Below are positions 33,543-41,993 of a stretch of 64,000 bases of DNA, piece after piece. The translations under genes and the position numbers were made by a program. The notes under the pieces are model-generated. The model was not told where the DNA came from and made no database searches. It saw nothing but the letters and a program-made list of their open reading frames with translations. The number at the start of each line of letters is the position of its first letter. Position 1 is the stretch's first letter. This DNA is from an uncultured Oscillospiraceae bacterium (GTDB lineage Bacteria > Bacillota > Clostridia > Oscillospirales > Oscillospiraceae). The stretch spans positions 1 through 64,000 of the forward strand of contig CANQSF010000008.1 in the NCBI GenBank assembly GCA_947626345.1, read 5' to 3'.

Positions 33543-33556
33543 TCAGTTTTAGGGCT

Positions 33557-33660
33557 CCCAGCGCAAACCAGCGCAGCGTTTGCGCTGGGAAAAAGGAGAA
33601 AGACTCTTGGCCGATGGATGGAAGGCTGTTCACAGCCTCCCACCATCTCCAAGAGTCTTT
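33557..33660. repeat. Two strong hairpins downstream of the IS derivative
   Basis: A 12-bp perfect inverted repeat (33557-33568 and 33578-33589) is followed by another (33599-33610 and 33649-33660) that contains an inner 7-bp stem. The second ends in TTTT on the plus strand and is followed by CTCCTTTTT on the minus strand, so it can act as a terminator for the radical SAM gene or mark another element end. Confidence 0.6.
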
Positions 33661-33690
33661 TGACGTGGCTCCATAGGGGTCAAATAATAC

Positions 33691-33770
33691 AATGGCACTA
33701 TTTCCCCTATTCGCCTTTCAAAATGGCACTTTCCAAAGCCACCGCCGAGGAATCGTTAAACAATGGCACT
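33691..33770. repeat. Three direct copies of AATGGCACT
   Basis: The 9-mer occurs at 33691-33699, 33722-33730 and 33762-33770, spaced 31 and 40 bp. Repeats like these occur at the ends of IS21-family elements as transposase-binding sites. No istA or istB gene remains, so this may be a leftover end. Confidence 0.45.
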
Positions 33771-33793
33771 GCCCCAAGATCAGGCCATATCAT

Positions 33794-34570
33794 TTACGAG
33801 TGTGTTATCGTTCCGTCCTTGATGTGATAGTCAATACCACGCTCGGTGCAGAACGCTACCACCTCTGCAACCCTATCATTGAAGAATTGCCTGTATAAGG
33901 GGTAGGCAGTAACTTCTGTGCTATAATTCATCCGCCCGAAAATGATCCGATCGACGAAGCTCACTTCCTCCAGCAACGCCTGCAAATCCTGCCTGACAAT
34001 ATTGGGTGTTGGGAAAGGCTCAATGCTCACCCATGTCTTACACCCGGCGTCATGTAGAGCTCTTAATGAAGCAAGCCGCTTCTTCCAAGGTGCAGAACCC
34101 GGCTCCATACGCTTTCTAAACGCTTCATTTGTAGTAATAAGCGTGATGCCATATTCGTTTTCTTTTGAAAGTTCTACCAGTTCAATCGGTAAAACACCTT
34201 TTGTCAGAACAGAACACTTGATTCCAGATTCATTGAGCTTCTTGATCGACGCCAAGCTCATATTCTGTATTTCAGGATACTGATACATAAATGGATCCGT
34301 TGAAAAGCACAACTGCACAGATTGGATTTTATCCTTCAGGCGAGGAATTTCCTTATCCAGCAGTTCCAGTGTGTTTGACACCAGATATGGCTCCAGCCAT
34401 TCCTCATAGGTTTTTATTTGCCCGAAACGCTTCTTCATCATGAAAGCGTAGCAGGGATATTTACAACCATGGGCGCAGCCCTGTATATGATTCATCGTAT
34501 AGTCACCATACTCTACACCGGTTTTGTAGAGCATGGTTTTTCTTTCGATGTAACCCTTTACTTTCTTCAT
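33794..34570 (-). CDS. Radical SAM partner of TcmP (three-Cys-motif protein)
   Basis: This 258-residue protein has a CxxxCxxxC cluster motif in GCAHGCKYPCYAF (Cys32, Cys36, Cys40). Later parts (CFSTDPF, SVLTKG, WVSIEPFPTP) recall spore-photoproduct-lyase-like and phage Gp37/68-like radical SAM proteins. Such proteins are found next to TcmP genes, as here: the TcmP stop lies four bases before this ATG. I choose this ATG rather than a TTG seven codons earlier because GGGG lies nine bases upstream. The pair is thought to modify a macromolecule, but the reaction is unknown. GC content is well below the host's. Confidence 0.8.
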   Translation of the reverse strand: MKKVKGYIERKTMLYKTGVEYGDYTMNHIQGCAHGCKYPCYAFMMKKRFGQIKTYEEWLEPYLVSNTLELLDKEIPRLKDKIQSVQLCFSTDPFMYQYPEIQNMSLASIKKLNESGIKCSVLTKGVLPIELVELSKENEYGITLITTNEAFRKRMEPGSAPWKKRLASLRALHDAGCKTWVSIEPFPTPNIVRQDLQALLEEVSFVDRIIFGRMNYSTEVTAYPLYRQFFNDRVAEVVAFCTERGIDYHIKDGTITHS

Positions 34571-34574
34571 CGGC

Positions 34575-35684
34575 TCAGCCCCTATCAACAAAACTAATTG
34601 TGCTTCGGCTTACGCTGGCACCGTAGTTCTGTTTCAGTTCGTTTTTTATCTGAGTCCTGAACCCATCGGAAGGAAATATCGGATGGGCGTCAAGAAGCGC
34701 CCATACATCGTCCAGAAGAACATCGGATCTTCCGTTGAATGATTTCTGCAGGTATTCAGCGATATCCTTTATGTAAAAGCAAAACTCATCGGTATTAGTC
34801 TTCGGGGCGTCCATTCCTTCTAAATCGAACATAAACTGGCTCTCTAAGCCATGTGTATTCTTTGTTGAGGACTTGCCTCCGAATGTCTGCCACGCAGACT
34901 GTTTGTATAATCTGAACCCTTTGATATTGCTCGTACAGTGAATCAGGTTGTAAACAATTGCATTCTTCTCATTAAAAAACGGGAAAGCCGCAATATAGTA
35001 CTGGTAGCCGCTGTCACGTCTTAGAGCCTTGATTATATCCTCAATTCGTTTTTCATAAGCCTTCTTATCACTACCGTAAGGAATGAGATCCTTCAGATCC
35101 ATCAAATAAGTCTTCTCATATTTACTTCTGGCCTCGTCTTTCTTGACCATCTTGACGGCCCGCATGGAATCCGAAACCATGTGGTTAAGAATGACCTCAC
35201 CCCAATTATTGATGAACGGCATGATTGCATTCCAATCAATAGTGGCCTCAAACGGATCATAGACGAGAAGGTAGTGCTTCTTACTAGACATTTTATGGCC
35301 TAAACGCTTTGCCAGCTCATTTCCGTCCTCGGTAGTAATGTGGACATGAAAGTTGTGGCTTTCATTCGGCATCAAGCCCTTTAAGTGGTCTGTTCTGGCA
35401 TCACACAAATCGCTAAAATACAAGTCTATTTGCTTATAGGGATACTGCCCCGCAACGTTTCGGAGGTACTTTGCAACTCGGACCGGCGTACCGAACACCT
35501 GCTTACCATCGTCATCAACGTACTCTCCGCTGTTTGACATACAGTCAATGAAGACAAGTCCGGAGCAGTATTGATTTTGGAGCAGTTTATGAGCCCATGC
35601 CTCTACATACTTTTCAATCAGTTCAAATTTCTTAATCGTGTGCGGATTAGCGTGGCCGATTATCTCATCACTGCTACTCACCAT
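34575..35684 (-). CDS. tcmP: Three-Cys-motif partner protein TcmP
   Basis: This 369-residue protein matches the TcmP family by overall pattern: an N-terminal HTIKKFELIEKYVEAWAHKL, then FIDCMSNSGEY, LYFSDLCDAR and YLLVYDPFEATIDW. These resemble a methyltransferase-like Rossmann core, with a helical C-terminal part. TcmP proteins occur beside three-Cys-motif radical SAM proteins in variable genomic regions and are suspected defence or modification systems. The ATG has GGAGGAGG seven bases upstream. The ribosome site lies in the 3' end of a broken XRE gene. Confidence 0.8.
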   Translation of the reverse strand: MVSSSDEIIGHANPHTIKKFELIEKYVEAWAHKLLQNQYCSGLVFIDCMSNSGEYVDDDGKQVFGTPVRVAKYLRNVAGQYPYKQIDLYFSDLCDARTDHLKGLMPNESHNFHVHITTEDGNELAKRLGHKMSSKKHYLLVYDPFEATIDWNAIMPFINNWGEVILNHMVSDSMRAVKMVKKDEARSKYEKTYLMDLKDLIPYGSDKKAYEKRIEDIIKALRRDSGYQYYIAAFPFFNEKNAIVYNLIHCTSNIKGFRLYKQSAWQTFGGKSSTKNTHGLESQFMFDLEGMDAPKTNTDEFCFYIKDIAEYLQKSFNGRSDVLLDDVWALLDAHPIFPSDGFRTQIKNELKQNYGASVSRSTISFVDRG

Positions 35685-35820
35685 TTGCCTCCTCCGAGAT
35701 AAGATCCATTATATTTCCGATGTTGCAGTCCAACGCCTTACAGGTTTATGTTAGGACTTCCGCTCTTACGGTTTCTTCCTTGGATAGTTTCGTGACGGAG
35801 GCCCATCTGATGCCCTTTTT
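35674..35820 (-). pseudogene. Truncated XRE-type regulator
   Basis: A minus-strand frame reads WASVTKLSKEETVRAEVLT, stop, then TCKALDCNIGNIMDLISEE. This is the C-terminal half of a small XRE (YozG-like) DNA-binding protein with one in-frame TAA. The helix-turn-helix N-terminus is missing where the IS3 element begins. Its end overlaps the TcmP start, so it was probably the first gene and regulator of the cassette. Confidence 0.7.
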
Positions 35821-37071
35821 GTGCTATTATAGCCCTATTTCTATGAAAGGGCAAGGATAACCACCATGCGTTACAGCGAAGAGTTCAAGCAGCACGTCGT
35901 CAGCCTCCACCAGTCGGGCACGCCTATCGAGGAGCTGTGCCGGCAGTACGGTGTGGCCCGGAGCACTCTGTTTCTCTGGGTCAGGGAGTATTCGCCGGAT
36001 GAGACCGGCCAGCTCCCGCGAAATATCTATCTGCTGCAAAAGGAGGTGGAACGGCTGCGGACAGAAAACGAGATATTCCGCGTCTGCGGCTGTTCCGCCG
36101 CTTCACCCTTGCAGGAGAGGTTTGCCGCTATTGACGCCCATCAGGACCGATTCTCCCTCCATGCCCTCTGCCGCGTGCTCAAGGTGAACCGTTCCGCCTA
36201 TTACCATCACGCCCGCTATGCGCCCAAGGTCACGCAGGTGCAGGCCGATGATGAAGCATTCAAGCCCCTCATCCAGGAGATTTTTGAAAAGAGCCATGGG
36301 CGGTTCGGCGCACGCCGGATACGCGCCAAGCTGAAGCAAAACGGACACACCATCAGCGAACGCAGGATCACCCGCCTAATGAAGGAGATGGGCCTGTCGT
36401 CCACGGGGCCGCGCCCGCGTCTCAACTCCGCCAACGACCGGCAATATCAATACTATCCCAACAAGTTGAAGCGCCGGTTCCTCACCGACGCGCCAAATAC
36501 CGTCTGGGTCAGCGACATCACCTGTGCCAAGGTCGGCATGGACTTTCTGTATCTCTGCGTCGTCATCGACCTGTATGCCCGGAAGGTCGTAGGGTACAGC
36601 ATATCTGAGTATATCGATACCGCATTGATCACCGACGCCTTTCAGCGTGCGTATTCCTCTCGCGGAAAGCCATCCGGCCTCACGTTCCACAGCGACCAAG
36701 GCACCCAATACACCAGCTACGAGTTTCGCACCTTGCTGAAACAGTACGGCGTTTCGCAGTCTTTCTCCGCACCGGGAAATCCCTATGACAACGCCGTAGC
36801 GGAGTCATTTTTTGCCTCCATAAAGAAGGAGGAATTTCGCCGCAACTATTATGCCAGCGAAGAGGAATTCCGCGCCGCCGTTGACAGCTATATCGAATAT
36901 TACAACGACTATCGTCCCCACCAGCGGCTGGGTTTTCTCACTCCCAATCAGGCGGAGGATGAATGGTTTTCCACCACAGCATCCACATAAATTAAAAGAC
37001 AAAAACAAGAATAAAAAGTGCCTACAGTATCCGGTCAGTCCGAAACAGACTGTCCAAAATACTGTAGGCAC
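35821..37071 (+). mobile_element. IS3-family insertion sequence (intact, 1251 bp)
   Basis: The left end GTGCTATTATAG and the right end (complement GTGCCTACAGTA) are imperfect terminal inverted repeats. The length suits IS3-family elements. It contains one uninterrupted transposase gene. The right end is a strong hairpin. I see no clear target duplication. It ends seven bases from the 3' terminus of ssrA. Confidence 0.8.
35866..36990 (+). CDS. IS3-family transposase, OrfAB in one frame
   Basis: This 374-residue protein combines an OrfA-like helix-turn-helix (EEFKQHVVSLHQSGTPIEEL) and leucine-zipper-like region with an OrfB integrase core. The catalytic triad is visible: Asp in VWVSDITC, Asp in TFHSDQGTQY and Glu in NAVAESFFASIKKEE. 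Many IS3 elements make this protein by frameshifting between two frames; here it is one continuous frame. It appears intact and may be active. Confidence 0.95.
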   Translation: MRYSEEFKQHVVSLHQSGTPIEELCRQYGVARSTLFLWVREYSPDETGQLPRNIYLLQKEVERLRTENEIFRVCGCSAASPLQERFAAIDAHQDRFSLHALCRVLKVNRSAYYHHARYAPKVTQVQADDEAFKPLIQEIFEKSHGRFGARRIRAKLKQNGHTISERRITRLMKEMGLSSTGPRPRLNSANDRQYQYYPNKLKRRFLTDAPNTVWVSDITCAKVGMDFLYLCVVIDLYARKVVGYSISEYIDTALITDAFQRAYSSRGKPSGLTFHSDQGTQYTSYEFRTLLKQYGVSQSFSAPGNPYDNAVAESFFASIKKEEFRRNYYASEEEFRAAVDSYIEYYNDYRPHQRLGFLTPNQAEDEWFSTTAST

Positions 37072-37072
37072 T
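37017..37072. terminator. IS3 right-end hairpin, possible ssrA terminator
   Basis: Arms of 14 bp (37017-37030 and 37059-37072) enclose a small inner stem. On the minus strand the stem is followed by TTTTTATT, forming a terminator for ssrA. On the plus strand it lies 26 bp past the transposase stop. The same hairpin is present in the deleted copy (33488-33543), so it belongs to the IS. Confidence 0.7.
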
Positions 37073-37077
37073 CCACT

Positions 37078-37438
37078 TGGTGGAGCTGAGGGGAATCGAA
37101 CCCCTGTCCGAAAGCGTTTCAACGGAACCTTCTCCGGGCGCAGACGGTCATTTTGCGCTTACGCGCTGTTCCCTTTCCCGGCGCAGGCCGACACGCGGTA
37201 CGAGTCAGGTAGCTTCATGATGCATGGTGCGCTCAAAGCTTTGCGCACGCACGGACGCTGCTAGTCGACGCCCAGGTCCCGGGCCGCAGCGCTCCCGGGC
37301 TGGACGGGCCTGCCTTAAGCGGCGGCCAGAACGGCGTTGTCGTTCTCAGTTAATTTGAAGGTTCCCGGTTTTATGGATGGCCGGGGCATCCGCCCGCTTA
37401 TTCCGCCCCCACACCCCCGTCGAAACCATTGCAGCCCC
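37078..37438 (-). ncRNA. ssrA: Transfer-messenger RNA (tmRNA)
   Basis: The 5' GGGGCTG pairs with the 3' CAGCTCC, followed by A and CCA. The T arm reads AGGGGTTCGATTCCCCT. The 5' part has the conserved GGTTTCGACGGGG. The tag frame reads ENDNAVLAAA then TAA, preceded by TTAACT. It rescues stalled ribosomes together with SmpB, whose gene lies just upstream. The length of 361 nt is normal. Confidence 0.95.
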
Positions 37439-37489
37439 TCGGAGCGCGCCCGTCCGGGCGCGCGGCATGAGAACGAACGATCTATATTA

Positions 37490-38008
37490 TTATGCTTTTT
37501 TCGGCGCGGGATAATCCTGGCCGAAGGTGTCCACCGTGACCTTCTGCATGATCTGGGGGACCAGGGGCTTATCGCCCCAGCCGGTCTTGGTGGCGGCGAT
37601 CTTATCCACCACGTCCATGCCCTCCAGCACCTGACCGAAGGCGGCGTACTGGCCGTCCAGGTGGGGCGCGTCCTCATGCATGATGAAAAACTGGCTGCCG
37701 GCGCTGTCCGGGTCCATGGCCCGGGCCATGCTCAGCACGCCGCGGGTGTGGCGCAGGTCGTTGGTATAGCCGTTGGCGGCGAACTCCCCGGGGATGGAGT
37801 AACCCGGCCCGCCGGTGCCGTTGCCCTGGGGGCAGCCGCCCTGAATCATGAAGCCGGGGATGACCCTGTGGAAGATCAGGTTATTATAGAATCCCTTCTG
37901 CACGAGGGAGATGAAGTTGTTCACCGTGTTGGGGGCGATCTCGGGATAGAGCTCGGCCTTGATGACGCCGCCGTCATGCATCCGGATGGTCACGATGGGA
38001 TTTTTCAT
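37490..38008 (-). CDS. Cyclophilin-type peptidyl-prolyl isomerase
   Basis: This 172-residue protein is a cyclophilin. Key segments are [13 protein letters not shown] (catalytic Arg), GVLSMAR, SQFFI and [11 protein letters not shown]. It catalyses cis-trans isomerisation of prolyl bonds. No signal peptide is present, so it is cytoplasmic. The ATG overlaps the smpB stop (ATGA). It lies between smpB and ssrA, so all three may share one transcript. Confidence 0.95.
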   Translation of the reverse strand: MKNPIVTIRMHDGGVIKAELYPEIAPNTVNNFISLVQKGFYNNLIFHRVIPGFMIQGGCPQGNGTGGPGYSIPGEFAANGYTNDLRHTRGVLSMARAMDPDSAGSQFFIMHEDAPHLDGQYAAFGQVLEGMDVVDKIAATKTGWGDKPLVPQIMQKVTVDTFGQDYPAPKKA

Positions 38009-38475
38009 GCGTTTGCCTCCTTGAATTTCCGATCCATTTCGCGCTTGGCGCTCTTTTCCGCCGCGTCCGAGCGCTTGTCGTAGAGCTTTTTGCCCTTGCA
38101 CAGGCCCAGCTCCACCTTTACCAGACTGTCCTTGAAGTACAGGCTCAGGGGCACCAGGGCCAGCCCCTCCTGCTGCACCTTGGCCCCCAGGCGGACGATC
38201 TCCCGCCGGTGCATGAGAAGCCGCCGGTCCCGGTCCGGGTCGGCGTTGAAATAGCTGCCCTGCTTGTAGGGACTGATGTGCATCCCCTTCACCCAGAGCT
38301 CGCCGTTCTTCACCCGGGCATAACAGTCCTTCATGTTCAGCGTCCCGGCCCGGATGGACTTGACCTCCGTGCCGGTCAGCTCGATGCCCGCCTCATAGCG
38401 GTCCAGGATGAAATAGTCGTGCCGGGCCTTGCGGTTGTCCGCGATGGTCTTGGTGCCCTTTCCCTTCACCGGCAT
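38005..38475 (-). CDS. smpB: SsrA-binding protein
   Basis: This 156-residue protein is SmpB. It has [10 protein letters not shown] near the start, [15 protein letters not shown], and a lysine-rich C-terminal tail that inserts into the ribosome. It binds tmRNA, encoded some 570 bp downstream. A GGAGGTGAT site lies six bases before the ATG. Its promoter overlaps a TATAAT palindrome. Confidence 0.97.
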   Translation of the reverse strand: MPVKGKGTKTIADNRKARHDYFILDRYEAGIELTGTEVKSIRAGTLNMKDCYARVKNGELWVKGMHISPYKQGSYFNADPDRDRRLLMHRREIVRLGAKVQQEGLALVPLSLYFKDSLVKVELGLCKGKKLYDKRSDAAEKSAKREMDRKFKEANA

Positions 38476-38527
38476 GACGTATCACCTCCGCTCCTCCGGC
38501 GCGCTTTCTGTCTGACAGTCTCATTGT

Positions 38528-38578
38528 GGTATAATAGCGCGCAGCGTTTATTATACCGTAATCCGGCCGATTTGGCAA
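38528..38578 (-). promoter_or_regulatory. smpB promoter within a TATAAT palindrome
   Basis: On the minus strand TTGCCA (38573-38578), 17 bp, and TATAAT (38550-38555). The -10 box lies in a hairpin (38528-38557) with arms GGTATAATA/TATTATACC, similar to the elements in front of birA. Confidence 0.7.
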
Positions 38579-38606
38579 ACGGTTCCGGTCACTATTTGAA
38601 AAAAGT

Positions 38607-39074
38607 TTACAGTCCGCTCCCGCCCCGGGAGAAAAACCGCCGCAGGCAGGCGACGGCGTCCTCTCGGATGAGGCACGCGCCCTGCTCGGCGGCGTGCGCC
38701 TCCCATCCGGCGTTCACCGGCCGCGCCTGGCCGTATTCATACAGCGCCGGCGCCGCCCCGTCGGCTGCCACCGCCAGCAGATACCCGTCTTCCGTGACAT
38801 ACAGGCTGGAGGGCACGTCGGCGCAGGCCAGCGCCCCGCCCAGCAGCGCCTCCAGATCGGCGAAGAAAAAGCCCTGGCGGCCGTGGACCGGCCGGGCGAT
38901 GACCAGGGTGTCCTCCCCCGCGGCGAAGCACTCCGCCTCCGTCTCCGCCCAGGGGGCCAGCCCCCGCTCCTCAAGCGCCTGGCGCACCAGAGAGAGCATC
39001 TGCTCCCGGGTGGGCGCCGCCTCCCGGCTGATCCATATGGACACCGCCGTGTCCGTGGCCTGTACCGTTTTCAT
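38607..39074 (-). CDS. MecA-like adaptor protein
   Basis: This 155-residue protein resembles the C-terminal domain of MecA/YpbH ClpC adaptors: FFFADLEALLGGALAC, then SSLYVTEDGYLLAV, and LYEYGQ before a final helix with DAVACLRRFF. The N-terminal substrate-binding domain is short or diverged. If the family call is right it delivers proteins to ClpCP. The ATG has GGGAGGGC ten bases upstream. No clpC is in the window. Confidence 0.55.
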   Translation of the reverse strand: MKTVQATDTAVSIWISREAAPTREQMLSLVRQALEERGLAPWAETEAECFAAGEDTLVIARPVHGRQGFFFADLEALLGGALACADVPSSLYVTEDGYLLAVAADGAAPALYEYGQARPVNAGWEAHAAEQGACLIREDAVACLRRFFSRGGSGL

Positions 39075-39175
39075 GCTATGTATGCCCTCCCGCGCACAAA
39101 AGATCCTCATCCTGATTATAATGCAAAGAAAGTGGCGAGGCATAGAATAAAAATGTGGTAATTTAGCCAGAAACG

Positions 39176-39184
39176 TGCTATACT
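39176..39184 (+). promoter_or_regulatory. Extended -10 promoter before nudF
   Basis: TGCTATACT is an extended -10 box; the -35 region is poor. It lies about 65 bp before the nudF start. Confidence 0.4.
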
Positions 39185-39251
39185 GGGGAAAGAGCTGGTA
39201 TTATGTAACCTGTTTCGTCTTCTGTACCATCTGAAAGAGGGGGCATAGGGT

Positions 39252-39791
39252 TTGGAATATGTGGAAAAGCCCATCCGCCGGATCAGCTCCTACCAGGGCG
39301 TGGTCGTGGAGCTGACGGAGGATATGGTGGAGCTGACAAACGGTGCGCACACCGTCCGGGAGGTGGTCCACCACCCCGGCGGCGTATGCGTGGCCGCGGT
39401 GGATGAGGCGGGCCGGGTGGCCGTGGTGCGCCAATACCGCTATCCCTTCGCCCGCACGCTGCTGGAGCTGCCGGCGGGCAAGCTGGAGAAAGACGAGGAC
39501 CCGGACCAGGCCGTGATCCGGGAGCTGAGCGAGGAGACCGGCCTGGAGGCCGACCGTTGGCGTCCGATGGGCTCCATCTACGTCTCCCCCGGCATCTCCA
39601 CGGAGCGGCTGTACCTGTATCTGGCCACGGGCCTGCGCCAGGGCGCGGCCCATCCGGACCCCAACGAGTTTCTGGACGTGGCCTGGATGGACCTGGCGGA
39701 GCTGGTCTCCATGGCGGAGCGGGACGAGATCCACGACGCCAAGACGGTGATCGGCGCGCTGCGGGCGGCAAGACTTCTCGCCGGGAATTGA
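39252..39791 (+). CDS. nudF: NUDIX hydrolase, ADP-ribose pyrophosphatase type
   Basis: This 179-residue protein has a NUDIX box, AGKLEKDEDPDQAVIRELSE followed by ETGLE, and an upstream QYRYPFARTLLELP typical of ADP-ribose pyrophosphatases. It should split ADP-ribose and similar nucleoside diphosphate derivatives. The start is TTG, with GAGGGGG ten bases upstream. It is the first gene of a plus-strand run. Confidence 0.85.
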   Translation: MEYVEKPIRRISSYQGVVVELTEDMVELTNGAHTVREVVHHPGGVCVAAVDEAGRVAVVRQYRYPFARTLLELPAGKLEKDEDPDQAVIRELSEETGLEADRWRPMGSIYVSPGISTERLYLYLATGLRQGAAHPDPNEFLDVAWMDLAELVSMAERDEIHDAKTVIGALRAARLLAGN

Positions 39792-39816
39792 TTTTCCCGC
39801 ACAAATATGGTAGAAT
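39788..39816 (+). promoter_or_regulatory. Promoter of murA
   Basis: TTGATT (39788-39793), 17 bp, TAGAAT (39811-39816), overlapping the end of nudF and about 70 bp before murA. Confidence 0.6.
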
Positions 39817-39892
39817 ACTGATAACTTTGCCATGCAACCCCATCGGGCCGGCGGCCGGCCCACCGTTATAATACATCTCATTGGGAGCTCTT

Positions 39893-41212
39893 ATGGAAAA
39901 GTATGTGATTCATGGCGGAAAGCCCCTCCGGGGCGAGGTGGATATCTCCGGCGCGAAAAACGCGGCGGTGGCCATCATCCCGGCGGCCCTCATGGTGCGG
40001 GGCGTATGCCGTCTGGAAAACCTTCCCGAGATCAGCGATACCGACACGCTTCTGCGTATCCTCACCTATCTGGGCGCGAAGGTGAATATGATCAACCGTT
40101 CCACCGTGGAGCTGGACTGCACCAGCGTCCAGATGGATGTTTTGCCCAAGCAGATGTGGGCTCTGACCCGGAAGATCCGGGCCAGCTATTATCTCATCGG
40201 CGCCATGCTGGGCCGGTTCGGCCGCGCCCGCAGCACCATGCCCGGCGGCTGCAACTTCGGCGAGCGGCCCATCGACCAGCACATCAAGGGCCTGACCGCC
40301 CTGGGCGCGGACATGGACGTGAACGGCGGCTTCATCCGCGCCGCCGCCAAGGGCGGCCGGCTGAAGGGCGCCACCGTGTATCTGGATAAGGTCTCCGTGG
40401 GCGCCACCATCAACATCATGATCGCCGCCGCCACCGCCGAGGGACGCACGGTGATCGAGAACGTGGCCCGGGAGCCCCACATCGTGGACCTGGCCAACTT
40501 CCTCAACTCCATGGGCGCGGACGTGCGCGGCGCGGGCACCGACGTGATCAAGATCCGGGGCGTGCGGGAGCTGCACGGCGGCTCCTATACCCTCATCCCC
40601 GACCAGATCGAGGCCGGCACCTACATGGCGGCGGTGGCCGCCGCCGGCGGTGCCATCCGGGTGTCCAACGTGATTCCCAAGCACCTGGAGTGCATCTCCA
40701 GCAAGCTGCGGGAGATGGGCGTGTCCGTGGAGGAGGGCGACGACTATGTCCTGGTCCGCCGGGACGGTCCGCTCCACCGGGCGAATCTGAAGACCATGCC
40801 CTACCCCGGCTTCCCCACCGACATGCACCCGCAGATGACCGCGGTGCTCTGCTGCGCCCCCGGTCTGAGCGTGGTGACGGAGGGCGTGTGGAGCAACGGC
40901 CGGTTCAAATACGTGGGCGAACTGAAAAAAATGGGCGCCGACATCCAGGTGGAGGACCAGTCCGCCTTCATCCAGGGCGTGGATCAGCTCACCGGCGCCG
41001 TGGTGAAGGCCTGCGACCTGCGGGCCGGCGCCGCCGTCGTGATCGCCGGCCTGGCCGCCCAGGGCACCACCACCGTGGAGGACATCAGCTATATCGAGCG
41101 CGGGTACCAGAACCTGGTGGGAAAGTGCCGCGCTCTGGGCGCGGATATCACCTGCATCGACGAGCCGGAGGAGTCGGACAGCCGCTCCGCCCGGCCCCAT
41201 ATCGCCGGGTGA
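39893..41212 (+). CDS. murA: UDP-N-acetylglucosamine 1-carboxyvinyltransferase
   Basis: This 439-residue enzyme carries out the first committed step of peptidoglycan synthesis, adding enolpyruvate to UDP-GlcNAc. The substrate lysine lies in GAKNAA (Lys22). The active-site Cys120 lies in MPGGCNFGERPID, so it should be fosfomycin-sensitive. The ATG at 39893 is preferred over an upstream TTG because GGGAG lies seven bases before it. Confidence 0.97.
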   Translation: MEKYVIHGGKPLRGEVDISGAKNAAVAIIPAALMVRGVCRLENLPEISDTDTLLRILTYLGAKVNMINRSTVELDCTSVQMDVLPKQMWALTRKIRASYYLIGAMLGRFGRARSTMPGGCNFGERPIDQHIKGLTALGADMDVNGGFIRAAAKGGRLKGATVYLDKVSVGATINIMIAAATAEGRTVIENVAREPHIVDLANFLNSMGADVRGAGTDVIKIRGVRELHGGSYTLIPDQIEAGTYMAAVAAAGGAIRVSNVIPKHLECISSKLREMGVSVEEGDDYVLVRRDGPLHRANLKTMPYPGFPTDMHPQMTAVLCCAPGLSVVTEGVWSNGRFKYVGELKKMGADIQVEDQSAFIQGVDQLTGAVVKACDLRAGAAVVIAGLAAQGTTTVEDISYIERGYQNLVGKCRALGADITCIDEPEESDSRSARPHIAG

Positions 41213-41213
41213 G

Positions 41214-41993
41214 ATGCGTCTGACCGTTTTCGCCAGCGGCTCCACGGGCAACTGCGCTCTGGTGCGGGGCGGCGGGCGGGCCATCCTGCTGGACGCGGGC
41301 ATCTCCGCCAGGCGCATCTGCGCCGCGCTGGAGTCCGTGGCCGTGGACCCGGCCGGATTGGACGGCATCTTCATCACCCATGAACACGCGGACCATGTCT
41401 CGGGGCTCTCTGTTTTCACCAAGCGGTATCCCCTGCCGGTCTATGCCCCTGGGACAGTGGCGGGCGCTCTGCGCCGGTCGTTCCCGGGGGTATGCCCGTT
41501 TCTTGAGGACATCGAGCCGGAGCGGCCCCTGTCCCTGGGCTGCATGACCGTGACGGCCTTTCCCACCAGCCACGACACGGCCCAGAGCGTGGGCTACCGC
41601 ATCGAGGCGGACGGCGCGGCGCTGGTCACCGCCACCGACACCGGCTGCGTCACGCCCCTGATGCTCCGGTATTTCTCCGGCGCGGACACGGCCCTCATCG
41701 AGGCCAACCACGACGAGGCCATGCTCCGCAACGGGCCCTACCCCGCCTATCTGAAGCGGCGCATCCTCTCCGACCGGGGCCATCTGTCCAACGCCGAGTG
41801 CACGTGGCTGGCGGCGGTGCTGGCCCGGCAGGGCACGGGGCGGATCGTGCTGGGCCATCTGTCCAAAAACAACAACATCCCCTCCCTGGCCCGGCGGACG
41901 GTGATCCGGGGCCTGGAGGGCACTCGGACGGAGCTTTTCCTGGCGCCGGAGCTGGGCTGCCTGGAAGTGGAGGTGTCCCCTTGCTGCGTGTGA
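41214..41993 (+). CDS. walJ: WalJ/YycJ-type metallo-beta-lactamase-fold hydrolase
   Basis: This 259-residue protein begins LTVFASGSTGNCALV and has the metal motif ITHEHADHVSG plus HLSNAE. This pattern is that of WalJ/YycJ (nuclease-like) proteins. In Firmicutes it is often linked with the WalKR cell-wall regulator; here it is coupled to murA (one base between TGA and ATG) and rlmH. Confidence 0.9.
   Translation: MRLTVFASGSTGNCALVRGGGRAILLDAGISARRICAALESVAVDPAGLDGIFITHEHADHVSGLSVFTKRYPLPVYAPGTVAGALRRSFPGVCPFLEDIEPERPLSLGCMTVTAFPTSHDTAQSVGYRIEADGAALVTATDTGCVTPLMLRYFSGADTALIEANHDEAMLRNGPYPAYLKRRILSDRGHLSNAECTWLAAVLARQGTGRIVLGHLSKNNNIPSLARRTVIRGLEGTRTELFLAPELGCLEVEVSPCCV

Noticed and set aside
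37078-37110. A tRNA gene (T arm and CCA)
   Set aside because: The sequence belongs to the 3' end of the 361-nt tmRNA with a tag frame.
37078-37438. Integrase-mediated insertion into ssrA
   Set aside because: I found no second copy of the ssrA 3' end and no tyrosine integrase in the cassette; the IS3 explains the junction.
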